A stretch of 64,000 nt of DNA from CBDCMJ01 sp965224325 (GTDB lineage Bacteria > Chloroflexota > Dehalococcoidia > Lucifugimonadales > UBA3495). Shown one piece after another: positions 26,602 to 35,533 of this stretch. Within the stretch, counting starts at the first letter, position 1, and each line of letters starts with the position of its first letter. The position numbers were made by a program, and so were the translations under genes. The notes below the pieces were generated by a model. The model made no database searches. It saw only the letters and a program-made list of their open reading frames with translations, and was not told where the DNA came from. The stretch spans positions 62,001 through 126,000 of the forward strand of contig CBDCYT010000015.1 in NCBI GenBank assembly GCA_965224325.1, written 5' to 3'.

Positions 26602-26916
26602 GTTCTTCCGGGTCCGTTCCACCTTGGCGACCAGTCCTCTTAGCGCCTCTATTCAACCAACTCAGAGGATAGTATGAGGGGATAGTGTTGGGGCTGCGGT
26701 TAACGGAACGGGGGGTTTATCAAATCATCCAAGCTGCAACGGCGATGCCCGTCCGATAGCACCCCGGTTAGTTATCCCCGGTTAGCTATCCCCGATTAAT
26801 TATTCCCAGTCAGTTATTCTCAGGAGGTGGACCAACCGGTTTGGCGTATCGTCCGGTTGCCGGGCATAAGGTGCGTCAGGAATCTGAGATAAAGACAACT
26901 TTTGCTGTCCCTCAGG
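26602..26916. other. Intergenic region between convergent genes
   Basis: No gene is seen. It contains the 14-bp tandem repeat at 26762-26817. No certain terminator could be drawn. Confidence 0.6.
26762..26817. repeat. 14-bp tandem repeat, four units
   Basis: Units CCCCGGTTAGTTAT, CCCCGGTTAGCTAT, CCCCGATTAATTAT and TCCCAGTCAGTTAT follow each other with no gap, decaying toward the right; a fifth remnant TCTCAGGAGG follows. It lies between convergent genes and has no coding role. Confidence 0.85.
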
Positions 26917-28158
26917 TCAGACTGCCCCCTGTGCTTCCAGCGCCTCCAATTCCGATGGAGTCAGGCCGCCGATGCCACACAGGATTTCCCGGTTGTGCTC
27001 TCCCAGTCGAGGCGGGTCGCCGCTTGGCGACTCGCTGCAGCCGGTGAGGCGCAACGGAGTGCGTAGCGAACGGAACAGGCCGCCCATTGTGTCGCCGGTA
27101 TCGAGAAACATATGGCGGGCTTCCAGATGAGGACATTGGTTAACATCGGCGATTGTTTGGGCCACGCCCATGGAGAACCCAATCTCGGTGAGCATCCTGG
27201 CTACCTCCCACTTGGTCAGGTGTTGCGACCATTCTTCGATGGCTGGTATCACCTGTTCAAAGTAAAAGTCTCCATCAGCCCCCTGGTTCAAGTAGCGAGG
27301 GTCTTCCGTCAGCTCCTCCCGGCCAATAAGCTTCCACATCTTCCGCAGCCTATCTTCGGTTTTAGCGCCGGCCATTACCACATAGCCGTCTTTGGCTTTA
27401 AACGTGAGCCCTGAGGACGCCAGCCTATCCCGGGACCGCCCTGGATTCTCCCCTGTAGCTTGATAGGAAGTCAGATTGCCCGCCACGTGAGACACCATGC
27501 ATTCGTACATCGCCATGTCCAAGTACTGGCCTAGTCCCGTCCTCCTCCTTGATTCTAAGGCTAGAACGATGCCCAGGGCGGTCCAAACTCCGGGAACTGT
27601 GTCGCCCATATTGTCGCCAACGGCTTGAGGGGGTCCACCGGGTTCACCAGTGATCTCCATCCATCCGGCCATTCCCTGGATGCTGAGGTTATTGGCCGGC
27701 CATTGGGAATACGGGCCATCCGGTCCCTCGCCGTAGCCGTAGCCGGTAATGCTGGCGTAGATCAGGCCCGGGTTGATTTCTCTCAGGTGCTCATAGCCCA
27801 GGCCCAAGCGCTGGAACGCGCCGGACCCCCAATTGTCCACTAGAATATCCGACTGGCGCACCAGGTTCTCAAAGGCTTGCGAGCAGGTTGGGTTGCGAAG
27901 GTCCAGGGTCACGCTCTTTTTATTGCGATTGGACGGCAGAAAACGAGCGCTCACTAGCTGGCCGTCGGTCCCCTGTAAAAAGGGCTCTCGGGCGCGGGAC
28001 AAGTCTCCGGAGCCGGGACGCTCAACCTTGATGACTTCCGCTCCCATATCCGCCAAGATCATGGAACAATAAGGACCAGCGACCAGGTGGGTGGCGTCTA
28101 GCACCCTTATTCCCTCTAGGGGCAGGGGCATCGGCATCGGTCTTGAGTGTGCGGTCAT
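26917..28158 (-). CDS. CaiB/BaiF family CoA-transferase
   Basis: Family III CoA-transferase that moves CoA between organic acids. The 413-residue product from ATG 28158 begins MTAHSRPMPMPLPLEGIRVL and continues DATHLVAGPYCSMILADMGA, then VIKVERPGSGD, and NRNKKSVTLDLRNP, all diagnostic. The start at 28158 is preferred over an in-frame one at 28305 because TAAGGAG lies before it and the extension has no homologous character. Substrate unknown; relatives act on carnitine, formate, bile acids or 2-hydroxy acids. Confidence 0.9.
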   Translation of the reverse strand: MTAHSRPMPMPLPLEGIRVLDATHLVAGPYCSMILADMGAEVIKVERPGSGDLSRAREPFLQGTDGQLVSARFLPSNRNKKSVTLDLRNPTCSQAFENLVRQSDILVDNWGSGAFQRLGLGYEHLREINPGLIYASITGYGYGEGPDGPYSQWPANNLSIQGMAGWMEITGEPGGPPQAVGDNMGDTVPGVWTALGIVLALESRRRTGLGQYLDMAMYECMVSHVAGNLTSYQATGENPGRSRDRLASSGLTFKAKDGYVVMAGAKTEDRLRKMWKLIGREELTEDPRYLNQGADGDFYFEQVIPAIEEWSQHLTKWEVARMLTEIGFSMGVAQTIADVNQCPHLEARHMFLDTGDTMGGLFRSLRTPLRLTGCSESPSGDPPRLGEHNREILCGIGGLTPSELEALEAQGAV

Positions 28159-28305
28159 GGATTCATAGCTCCTTAAGTTGCCCGCCGGGAATCTATCATT
28201 AATCTTGTTACTGGCAGCGGCGTTGGACGGCGGCGCGGCCTTGATTGGCCCACTTTCTAGCTGGATGGTCAGCCAAGAGTCGCGGTCTTGTCCAGCGTCG
28301 CCCAC

Positions 28306-28865
28306 GGATGCCGCTCCCGCGTCCGCTGTCCTCCGGCGCCGCCGTCAATACCGGCTATTGTTTTGAGATAGATTCTTTGAAGAAAACTTAAATATGTTCG
28401 GACTTCTGGGGTTTGTTTAGACGCCTGACCGGTGTACAGGGCGTACAGACCGAAGCAATAGGCAATGGGACCAAGGCGCGGTATGGGAGCTTGCTTGCCC
28501 TTGAACGAGGTGTAATGAACGGGGTGTAAATGAGCAGGGCGTAAAATCCGGTGCTTGGCGGTGCGGGATGCAGGGGTTTATCGCCAAGCGCCCGCTGGAA
28601 TTGCAGAACAGGTTTCCGGGACCGGAGGGATTGATCACTGAACGCCCGGTGAAATTGCAAAACAGGTTTCCGGGACCGGAGGAATTTAATGTGGGCTGCG
28701 CGGTGATGAGTGCGCCCCGGGGAGTGATCATCGAGCAGCCAGGACTGTTTGGCGCGGGGATAACGCCGACCTTCAAAGGACAAGCCCCGGCTAGTCCTCC
28801 GTGGGCCTTTGGATTTTAGTCGGGGGGCTATGCCGGCAGTCTACTTTCTTCATAGCCCCCGCTGG
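28306..28865. other. Intergenic region with an in-frame duplication
   Basis: About 560 bases without a confident gene. It holds the 54-bp tandem duplication at 28580-28687. A plus-strand open frame from 28568 to 28819 (83 codons) reads through it, with weak ribosome-site support; two minus-strand frames also cross it. Confidence 0.5.
28580..28687. repeat. 54-bp tandem duplication (18 codons)
   Basis: Copy 1 (28580-28633) and copy 2 (28634-28687) share most bases, with the last half (AACAGGTTTCCGGGACCGGA) identical. The period is a multiple of three. In the plus frame it encodes two repeats like RPLELQNRFPGPEGL; in the minus frame SGPGNLFCN-type repeats. Either a repeat in a small gene or a decaying duplicate. 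Confidence 0.8.
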
Positions 28866-30032
28866 TTACAGCGACGCATAGATCGCGTGTATCAGTTTCG
28901 AGGCGCGAGTGTCATCGCCCGCCTCATTCCTCATCTGATTCATGCAATAGCCAAAGCTGACACCGGCGTCTGGGTCCGCGAATCCCAGGGACCCGCCGGC
29001 CCCCGGGTGACCGAAGGTCCTTAGGCCGGGCCCTAAGGGAAAGCTCTCGCTGCTCAGCATGAAACCCAACCCAAACCGCGTAGGCCGGTCCAACACTGCG
29101 TCCTGCCCGTTGGATTGCTCCACCAGGGCTGCTTCGATGGCCGCCTGGCTCAGGACGCGCACACCGTCTAGCTCACCACCCTGGGAGAGAGCCCCGTAGA
29201 CCCGGGCTATGGCCCGGGCGTTGGTGTGTCCGTTGGCCGCCGGAATCTCCGCGCCCCGCCACTCGCGGGAGTTGTCTGTCACTCCGAAGGTAAAAGGCGG
29301 ATTGGTCATGGCCTTGGCTGTTGCCCCCTCGGGCTCCCTGGCTATGAGCTCTTGCATGGGGTCGGTCTCCCCAGGGGGAAGCGGCGGTGGGGCAATAAGC
29401 CCCGCCGTGCGGGCGTCGTGTCTGGCGTCCAGCCCTATGTGAAAGTCCGCTCCAAGGGGTCCTGCGACTTCTTCCCGGAAATAGGCGCCAAGACTCTTAC
29501 CAGTGATGCGTCTCACTACCTCCCCAACGAGGAAGCCGAAGGTAATGGCATGGTAGCCGTGCCGGGTTCCCGGCTCCCACCAAGGTTCCTGGGCGGCTAG
29601 GGCGCTGGTCATAGCTCCCCAGTCGAACATGGCCGAGGCAGGCAGGGGAGCTTTTACTGCCGGCAAGCCCGCCCGGTGGCTCAACAAATAACGCACCGGG
29701 ATATCCGCTTTTCCAGCCTGGGCAAACTCGGGCCAGTACCGGGCCACGGGCGCGTCCACGTCCAGTTTGCCCTGATCAATCAGGCGGTGAGCGCATATGG
29801 CGGTCATACCTTTGGTCGTGGAGTAGACGTTTACGATCGTGTCTCGCTCCCACGGGCGGGCGCGGGCGCTATCGGCATGGCCGCTCCACAGGTCGACGAC
29901 CGGTCTGCCGTCTACGTACACGGCTACCGAGGCCCCGACCTCATCGCGCAAGGCGAAGTTCTCTTTGAAGGCTTCTTGGACGCTGTTGAACCGGCTGTCG
30001 CATTGGCCACTGAGTTCGATCTTGGTTACCAT
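28866..30032 (-). CDS. Beta-lactamase-like serine hydrolase (family S12/EstB type)
   Basis: 388 residues from ATG 30032 (MVTKIELSGQCDSRFNSVQE). The catalytic SxxK appears as STTKG, followed by LLSHRAGLPAV and the Y-x-x motif GYHAITFGFLVG; the C-terminal HPGAGGSLGFADP replaces the KTG box as usual for esterase-type members. Likely an esterase or amidase, cytoplasmic (no signal peptide). The longer frame from 30173 was rejected because GGGGGGACAG lies before 30032. A paralogue is at 36965-38065. Confidence 0.88.
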   Translation of the reverse strand: MVTKIELSGQCDSRFNSVQEAFKENFALRDEVGASVAVYVDGRPVVDLWSGHADSARARPWERDTIVNVYSTTKGMTAICAHRLIDQGKLDVDAPVARYWPEFAQAGKADIPVRYLLSHRAGLPAVKAPLPASAMFDWGAMTSALAAQEPWWEPGTRHGYHAITFGFLVGEVVRRITGKSLGAYFREEVAGPLGADFHIGLDARHDARTAGLIAPPPLPPGETDPMQELIAREPEGATAKAMTNPPFTFGVTDNSREWRGAEIPAANGHTNARAIARVYGALSQGGELDGVRVLSQAAIEAALVEQSNGQDAVLDRPTRFGLGFMLSSESFPLGPGLRTFGHPGAGGSLGFADPDAGVSFGYCMNQMRNEAGDDTRASKLIHAIYASL

Positions 30033-30279
30033 GACTGTCCCCCCAAAGCAAACGGTGTGATGGTGCGGACTATCAGGAGATACTGCGGATACTACATGGA
30101 AGTATGCTGATACGAACGGTTTTGTTGGCAGCGAGTCCAACCGGACTCGCGCCGCGCTGGACACTGTGGACATCCCTGACCCTTCCCATCCGGGGAGCCC
30201 CCCTAACAGGCGAGTCGTATTGACAACGCCGTCCTAATCAGCCGAGCACGGTTGAAATCCGCCGGTTAAAGCGGGCTGC

Positions 30280-32559
30280 TTAAAGGCCCAACTCTTCCAG
30301 AGCGCCTAGTTGCTCTTGGGTCAACGTGAGGCCTTGAGCCACTCCAGCCTGGTATGTCCCCCGGAGGTCACGTAGGAGCCCATCCGGCGGGCGGGCGCCT
30401 TCCGACTTATGCGCGGCGGCCTCCGAAAGCGAGCTATAGGCCCAGTCCATATTCCAGAAAAAGCACAACAACCAGGCAAGCTCCCGTTCGTTGAGCGGTG
30501 GAGGAATGTCCGGCAGGTCCATCAGGTCATTGTCCACTTTAGTGTAGCGTAATATCCCCGCCTTGTCCTCGGCGTCGATACTGTAGTAGCGCCGGCGGAG
30601 GACCTCCTTGATCCGGCTGGAATATTCCTCGTCTCCGTAGATGTACCGGGGCAGCCACTGGGAGCGGAGGTCGAGAACTTCCTCCCCGCCGGGACCTATA
30701 ATGGCCACTCCGATTTCCGAACCAATTACCTCATCGTACTCGAACTTTACGGCTTCGCGCAGCAACGCCTCTTGCAACATTAGGGTCAACTCTCGGGGAA
30801 TCTTGTGGTAGAGTTGCCCGCTGGCTTCCTGGTTGGTGTCGGCTCCCACTCCGCCGGTATTGAAGGCGTAATACTCTTGGGGCAGGCCTTCTTGCTCTAT
30901 TTGAGTCAATATGCGAAACATCAGGTTGGCGTTTTCATCTTCCAGCCCGATTATGAATGGATCGGAGAAATATTCCACGTAGGGCATGCCTATGGCCCCG
31001 ATGGCCGCCCCCATCTGGACCGCCTCGCCGTACATCAATACCCGCACGTATTGCTTGAGTGTGAGGCGGCGCAGCGGAGGTATAACGGTGTTTTGGCGCA
31101 TCACCGCTTGCCAAAACACCCGGTCCGTGCTTTCCATAGGCACGTGGACTGAATCGTTCTCGCGCCCGCCGGTAATGGCCTCGATGACGTGCCGGGCGCC
31201 TTTTCTGGCAATAAGCCGGGACCGGGAAAGGGTGACTCGCATGTTGCGGACGGGATTGGAAAGGAAATTGGGCTTGGCCTCTTCCACGTGAATGGGGACG
31301 TTTTCCAGCGTCTCCTGAGCGTTGGGGGCTCCTTGGGCGCCGCGAATGGCCTCGAAGGTGATGGGGTCGTCACTTGGGTCCAAGCCGAAAGGCATGGCAT
31401 AGAAATTGTTTTCTGTGCCATCGATGCCGTAGGAGATAGTGGCTGTCCTGCCATTGAGGGTGGTGCGAATGGGTTGGCTCAGCGGTTGCAACAGCACAAT
31501 ATCATCGTTCATCGGGTAGACCCCCTCTTGGGGATCTTCCGCCAAGCCAAGCAGATTGGCTAGCTCGCTTTTAGCCAACTCGATCATGATGGTCAAGGTG
31601 CTCTTACCGTGCAGCGAAGGTCCTACCAAGATAAGGGCGGTGTTCTTCATGGCCCCGTCGAGGGTCTTGGCTCGGGCCATACTCAGGGCTGCCTGGACCG
31701 CGACCCCCTTCGCCTGTTTGACCAGAAACATTGCTATCGATAGCGGGCCCATCTTGTGCTCGCCAACGTAATCGAAGCCTAGATGAAGGGACAGGCCCTT
31801 GGTGGGGGCCTTGAAAACCAGCTTGGTGATTCCGGAATCAATGATGCGGGTTTTCAGGTCATCGGGCAGACCCAAGTCATCAAGCCAGTTGGGGATGGAC
31901 ACTTCGAGGATGTCGGGTACTCCCGCTCTCCTTGGGCCGGGGAGATCGAAAGTGAGCTGGCGCCACATGATGGGGATTTGGAGGTAGCGAGCCCCGAACA
32001 GCAACTGCCTGGCGTGGAAGGAGCGCTCCGGCACGTCCCCCACCTGCCGGTCAGACTGGATGATGGTTTCTCCCGACTCGAAGTGGCGCGCCATGGCCCG
32101 GTTGATGTAGCTGAACACCTCGGCGAACAGCGCTTGATTAGCCTCGCTGAAGGCCAAGGCGTCCCGGTTTTTGGCGAAACCGTCTATGAAATACTGGGTG
32201 ATGTCAGGGCGGCGGGCCACTCCCAACTGACTGAAAAAGGCCAGTCCGCCGCTGTCTAATCGGATTACTATTTCCGGCCAAGCGCGCGGCGCCGCCCTAC
32301 CGGCGGCGTTATGCTCCTCGGCCTCCCGGTTGATCTCCTGAGCCTCCCGCAACACCTCATCTCTTTGCGAAGCGGGAACGTCTTGCAGGATGGGCACCCG
32401 GTCGATCAGCCATTCGGTGGATGGATTAAGGAAGCTGCTGTTGGGCTTGTGCCCCTCTCGCGCCAGAGCGACCAGTTGATTCAACTCCCTTTCAAAGGGG
32501 CGATCAATGGCAGGCCCGGCGAGCGGAGAAGCTGGGTTTATCTGGTTTTGCTCCGTCAT
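30280..32559 (-). CDS. Divergent ATP-dependent PEP-carboxykinase-like protein
   Basis: 759-residue protein whose central and C-terminal parts resemble PEPCK (ATP). The P-loop is GPSLHGKST (Gly313-Ser320), then MNDDIVLLQP (about 350-359) as kinase-2-like acidic motif, NNFYAMPFGLD, the block RVFWQAVMRQNTVIPPLRRLT and NTGGVGADTN near the C-terminus. It lacks the exact GLSGTGKTTLS of canonical PEPCK and is about 220 residues longer, with an N-terminal region of about 290 residues that I do not recognise. It may be a kinase/carboxykinase of the HPr-kinase/PEPCK fold with a new substrate. Confidence 0.6.
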   Translation of the reverse strand: MTEQNQINPASPLAGPAIDRPFERELNQLVALAREGHKPNSSFLNPSTEWLIDRVPILQDVPASQRDEVLREAQEINREAEEHNAAGRAAPRAWPEIVIRLDSGGLAFFSQLGVARRPDITQYFIDGFAKNRDALAFSEANQALFAEVFSYINRAMARHFESGETIIQSDRQVGDVPERSFHARQLLFGARYLQIPIMWRQLTFDLPGPRRAGVPDILEVSIPNWLDDLGLPDDLKTRIIDSGITKLVFKAPTKGLSLHLGFDYVGEHKMGPLSIAMFLVKQAKGVAVQAALSMARAKTLDGAMKNTALILVGPSLHGKSTLTIMIELAKSELANLLGLAEDPQEGVYPMNDDIVLLQPLSQPIRTTLNGRTATISYGIDGTENNFYAMPFGLDPSDDPITFEAIRGAQGAPNAQETLENVPIHVEEAKPNFLSNPVRNMRVTLSRSRLIARKGARHVIEAITGGRENDSVHVPMESTDRVFWQAVMRQNTVIPPLRRLTLKQYVRVLMYGEAVQMGAAIGAIGMPYVEYFSDPFIIGLEDENANLMFRILTQIEQEGLPQEYYAFNTGGVGADTNQEASGQLYHKIPRELTLMLQEALLREAVKFEYDEVIGSEIGVAIIGPGGEEVLDLRSQWLPRYIYGDEEYSSRIKEVLRRRYYSIDAEDKAGILRYTKVDNDLMDLPDIPPPLNERELAWLLCFFWNMDWAYSSLSEAAAHKSEGARPPDGLLRDLRGTYQAGVAQGLTLTQEQLGALEELGL

Positions 32560-32747
32560 GACGTCGTCTCCCCGGTGTGTGCCACAGTGAAAGGAAGCCC
32601 CGGAAGCCTCAACATGCGTCCAAAGTCATCCTTACCCTAGTCACGGAACCCAACGTATGCTACATGCTGGCCGCAGCCAAGTCAAAGGGTTTTTTAATCT
32701 TTAACTGTTCAAATTTGGTGTGCCCGATTCGCGGAAAGTCGCCTAAA

Positions 32748-34488
32748 CCCACATTTCCCATATGGCTGAATATCCCTCTGAGTAAATCGTCGGCATTCTT
32801 TAAACCATTGTCCATTTGTGAGACGTTGGCCGTCGGTATGGCTATAATTACCCCATAGCCTGGCGAGTTTTATATAGGTAGCGTAAGCATCCTGGAGGCA
32901 CCCCATGGGTGACGGCGAAAAGGCCCCTCTCCGGCTCCAATTCAACCCCAAAATCCGCCTGGAATTCCACGGCTCAACCATCACCTCAGACGCTGGTCTT
33001 CTTGCTTTTCGAGAGTTTGATGATGCCTTGGGCCTTACCGAAATCGCTGAGGACTACCTCCAGGACCGCCGCACTGGTCGCAATATCCTCCACCACCTGG
33101 TTCCTCTGCTGCGCCAGTCTATCTTCAGTCGCCTGGCTGGCTACGACGACACCAACGATGCCGACCGTTTAGCCTACGACCCCGCCATGCGAGTAGTCGT
33201 GGGATGGCAGGGCTCGGAACGCAAGGCTGCCAGCACCAGCGAGATGGGGCGGTTTGAGACGGAGACCTTGACCGAGGAGAAGAACCTGAAGGGGCTGGCC
33301 CGGATGAATTCCCAATGGGTGGAGGGTGCCATGGTTCATACTCCACACCGGCGAGTGATCCTGGATATGGACAGTTCCGAGAGTCCAGTGCACGGCCAGC
33401 AGGAGGGAGCAGCCTACAACGGCCACTTCGAGTGTGTCTGTTATCACCCTCTCTTTCTGTTCAACCAGTTCGGGGATTGTGAAGCAGCGAAGCTACGGTC
33501 AGGCAACGTCCACAGTGCCGATGATTGGCAAGAAGTCCTCGATCCGGTGGTGGAGCGTTACTTGATAGCAGCAGTCAGGCTGCTGTTTCGTGCTGACGCC
33601 GCCTTTGCCAAGCCGGAGATATACGAATACCTGGAAGCGAGAAGCATCGGCTATGCCATCAGGCTGCGGTCCAATCAGGTGTTGCAGCGGGAGATAGCGC
33701 ACTTGCTGGTACGGCCTACGGAGTGGCCTTCCCCGAAGCCCATCGTCTCCTATCATGACTTCGTCTACCAGGCCCAGAGTTGGAATGTATCCCGAAGAAT
33801 GGTGGCCAAGGTGGAGTGGCACCAGGGAGAACTGTTTCCCAGAGTGGGCTTCATAGTCACCAATCTGACCTATCCAACTATAGGGATAGTCCGCTTTTAC
33901 AATGGCCGGGGCACGGCGGAGCAATGGATCAAAGAAGGCAAGTACGCCCTGAACTGGACCAGGTTGTCCTGCCACAAGTTCGTGGCCAACCAGGTGAGGC
34001 TGGGACTGTTCGTAATGGCTTACAACCTGGGCAACTTCTTGAGAAGGCTGGCCGTGCCGGAGGAGATGAAACAGTGGTCGCTGACTAGCCTTCAAACCAG
34101 GATGATCAAGACTGGAGGGCGGTTGGTGCGCCATGCCAGAAGGCTGGTGTTTCAGCTTGCTGAGGTGCTCGTGAACCGGGAAATGCTAGGCGGGATACTG
34201 GAACGGATTGGCCGGCTTAGGCTGGCTCCTGGCTAGTCCACTTTAGGAGCGTCGGGATTGATTACGGTTACCGGGTCGTACAGGGCAAAAGGGCTTCCCA
34301 AGGAAGAGACTTGGTCGTAGACAAGCGGTTTGGAGATTTTACGCTTGGCAGGACGGTGGTTGGTCCATGAAAGGAGGAATTTGAGCGAATCAGGACGCAT
34401 TTGACGCCCTTGGAATGCGAGATTATAGTTGGCAGCATCCCTGCGGGAGCTATATCCAGGAAAGGTGGTTCGATCTGGGGAATGTCGG
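32748..34488 (+). mobile_element. IS1380-family insertion sequence (1741 bp)
   Basis: Ends are fixed by the split MITE-like host element: CTAAA occurs at 32743-32747 and again at 34489-34493 as a 5-bp target duplication. Terminal inverted repeats CCCACATTTCCCATATGG and CCGACATTCCCCAGATCG (reverse complement of the right end) match at 14 of 18 positions. One transposase gene is inside; about 250 bases lie between its stop and the right end, more than usual for the family, with a short minus-strand open frame of unknown meaning. Confidence 0.85.
32905..34236 (+). CDS. IS1380-family transposase
   Basis: 443-residue DDE transposase. Family features: the N-terminal LRLQFNPKIRLEFHGSTITS and SDAGLLAFREFDDALGL, the first Asp in VILDMDSSESPVHGQQ, the second in LLFRADAAFAKPEIY, and the Glu in RGTAEQWIKEGKYAL. 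The frame is complete, so the element may be active. ATG at 32905 is preceded by CCTGGAGGCACCCC. Confidence 0.93.
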   Translation: MGDGEKAPLRLQFNPKIRLEFHGSTITSDAGLLAFREFDDALGLTEIAEDYLQDRRTGRNILHHLVPLLRQSIFSRLAGYDDTNDADRLAYDPAMRVVVGWQGSERKAASTSEMGRFETETLTEEKNLKGLARMNSQWVEGAMVHTPHRRVILDMDSSESPVHGQQEGAAYNGHFECVCYHPLFLFNQFGDCEAAKLRSGNVHSADDWQEVLDPVVERYLIAAVRLLFRADAAFAKPEIYEYLEARSIGYAIRLRSNQVLQREIAHLLVRPTEWPSPKPIVSYHDFVYQAQSWNVSRRMVAKVEWHQGELFPRVGFIVTNLTYPTIGIVRFYNGRGTAEQWIKEGKYALNWTRLSCHKFVANQVRLGLFVMAYNLGNFLRRLAVPEEMKQWSLTSLQTRMIKTGGRLVRHARRLVFQLAEVLVNREMLGGILERIGRLRLAPG

Positions 34489-34863
34489 CTAAAGCTGTTT
34501 GGCAACCGTCGGCTTGAGCATCAACAGCGGAGGTTGAACCTTTAATTTAATCGGGGGCCGTCAGACACTCTGACCCCTTCAAGCCTGAACAGCAACTTTA
34601 ATCAGAACAATCGCGTCTTAATTCAACCCCAGCTTTGGATAGCGGTGTTGGGGGTGTTGCGCGGCGCACAGACCGTTTGGCCGAAACGGTTTATTGGGCA
34701 TATATTCGTTGCGACGCTCCAAAGGACACGGACTTCGGACCTTGCCGCGTAAATCCGAGGAGCTACTCCATAACGCGATTGCCATGGTCTGTTCTAACTT
34801 CATGGGGGTCAGGTGTACAGTTGCACTGAAATACATCCTCGCCTTCCTAGTGAATGCACCGGG

Positions 34864-34929
34864 TGAGCCTGTCTCAGAAGTCTCCGCTCACGATTTAGGG
34901 CGGACGCAGCCTGACGGGTTACTATTATT
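34864..34929 (+). repeat. Dispersed repeat, copy 1 of 2
   Basis: TGAGCCTGTCTCAGAAGTCT through GACGGGTTACTA matches 63938-64000 with a few mismatches (CTCACGATTTAGGG against TTCACGATTTTGGG). Flanking sequences differ, so the unit starts at TGAGCCTG. It may be the end of a mobile element. Confidence 0.8.
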
Positions 34930-34964
34930 AAACGCCTAAATCAGTATTGAATGCGGCTCAATAA

Positions 34965-34994
34965 CCCGTCATTCCCGCGAAAGCGGGAATCCAC
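34965..34994. repeat. REP-like palindrome
   Basis: CCCGTC followed by ATTCCCGC-GAAA-GCGGGAAT, an 8-bp stem with GAAA loop. Same family as the palindromes at 41123, 41271-41439 and 42482-42535. Confidence 0.8.
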
Positions 34995-35076
34995 AAAGGC
35001 AGGATGCTGGGGGACTCAGCTTTATGAGACAAGCTCGGGTGAACGCACTGGCAAAGGGACGACGGAGAGTAAGAGC

Positions 35077-35328
35077 ATGAACGTCAATCGCAAATTAGCT
35101 GCCGTACTGTATGATCCGTCGGAATCGACAGAACCGGATAAGTACATGGCTGAAGTTCCTGCACTCCCTGGTTGCCGGGCATGGGGAGATACCCCAGAGG
35201 AAACGCTCGATACACTCCAAGGCGTGGCCGAGGCTTTCATTACTTCATATATCGCACAGGAACGAGAACTGCCCCCTTCGGTATTAACGTCGCCAGAAGG
35301 TGCACATGAGCATGTGATTGCCGTGTGA
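35077..35328 (+). CDS. hicB: HicB-family antitoxin
   Basis: 83-residue protein with the partially degraded RNase H-like HicB fold: MNVNRKLAAVLYDPSES, YMAEVPALPGCRAWGDTPEE and TLDTLQGVAEAFITSYI. It would neutralise the mRNA-cutting toxin HicA and repress the operon. The start at 35077 is chosen because GGAGAGTAAGAGC precedes it and the family begins here. The next gene, a frameshifted hicA, overlaps its stop. Confidence 0.85.
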   Translation: MNVNRKLAAVLYDPSESTEPDKYMAEVPALPGCRAWGDTPEETLDTLQGVAEAFITSYIAQERELPPSVLTSPEGAHEHVIAV

Positions 35329-35533
35329 CTTATAGCGAACTGGCGCATAAGTTGCGAATTTGGGTTGCAGATTTGATCGTACTGGTAAGGGTAGCCATCA
35401 GGTTTGGATTAATGAGACGACACAGGCTAGAACAACGATCCCGAACTGGGGTAGACGCGACCTGAAGCCTGGAACGGTGTCCGTGATCCTAAAAGACTTG
35501 GGTATATTTAGGAGGGACCTGAACCGTTTCTAA
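35325..35533 (+). pseudogene. hicA: HicA toxin, frameshifted by one base
   Basis: Begins at GTG overlapping the hicB stop (GTGTGA): VTYSELAHKLR. At about 35355 one base is missing; shifting frame gives NLGCRFDRTGKGSHQVWINE and IPNWGRRDLKPGTVSVILKD, ending LGIFRRDLNRF at a TAA. The dsRBD-like fold and the catalytic His in GKGSHQVW are intact. The 209-base span is two over a multiple of three, as expected for a single-base deletion. Either a disarmed toxin or a sequence error. Confidence 0.85.

Larger units (their letters stand above)
32705..34592 (-). repeat. MITE-like repeat, copy 3, split by the IS1380 element
   Basis: Left part 32705-32747 begins CTGTTCAAATTTGGTG and ends GTCGCCTAAA. Right part 34494-34592 continues GCTGTTTGGCAACCGTCGG and ends CCTGAACAG. 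Joined across the IS (one CTAAA kept), it is colinear with 4808-4944 over 142 bases, which shows the insertion event. Confidence 0.85.
34593..35076. other. Gene-free stretch with two dispersed repeats
   Basis: No gene recognised. It contains a 66-base dispersed repeat (34864-34929) also found at the right edge of the window, and a REP-like hairpin at 34971-34990. Confidence 0.6.

Noticed and set aside
2464..34705. Shared TATATTCGTTG at 2467 and 34696
   Set aside because: Only 11 bases with no wider similarity; likely chance.
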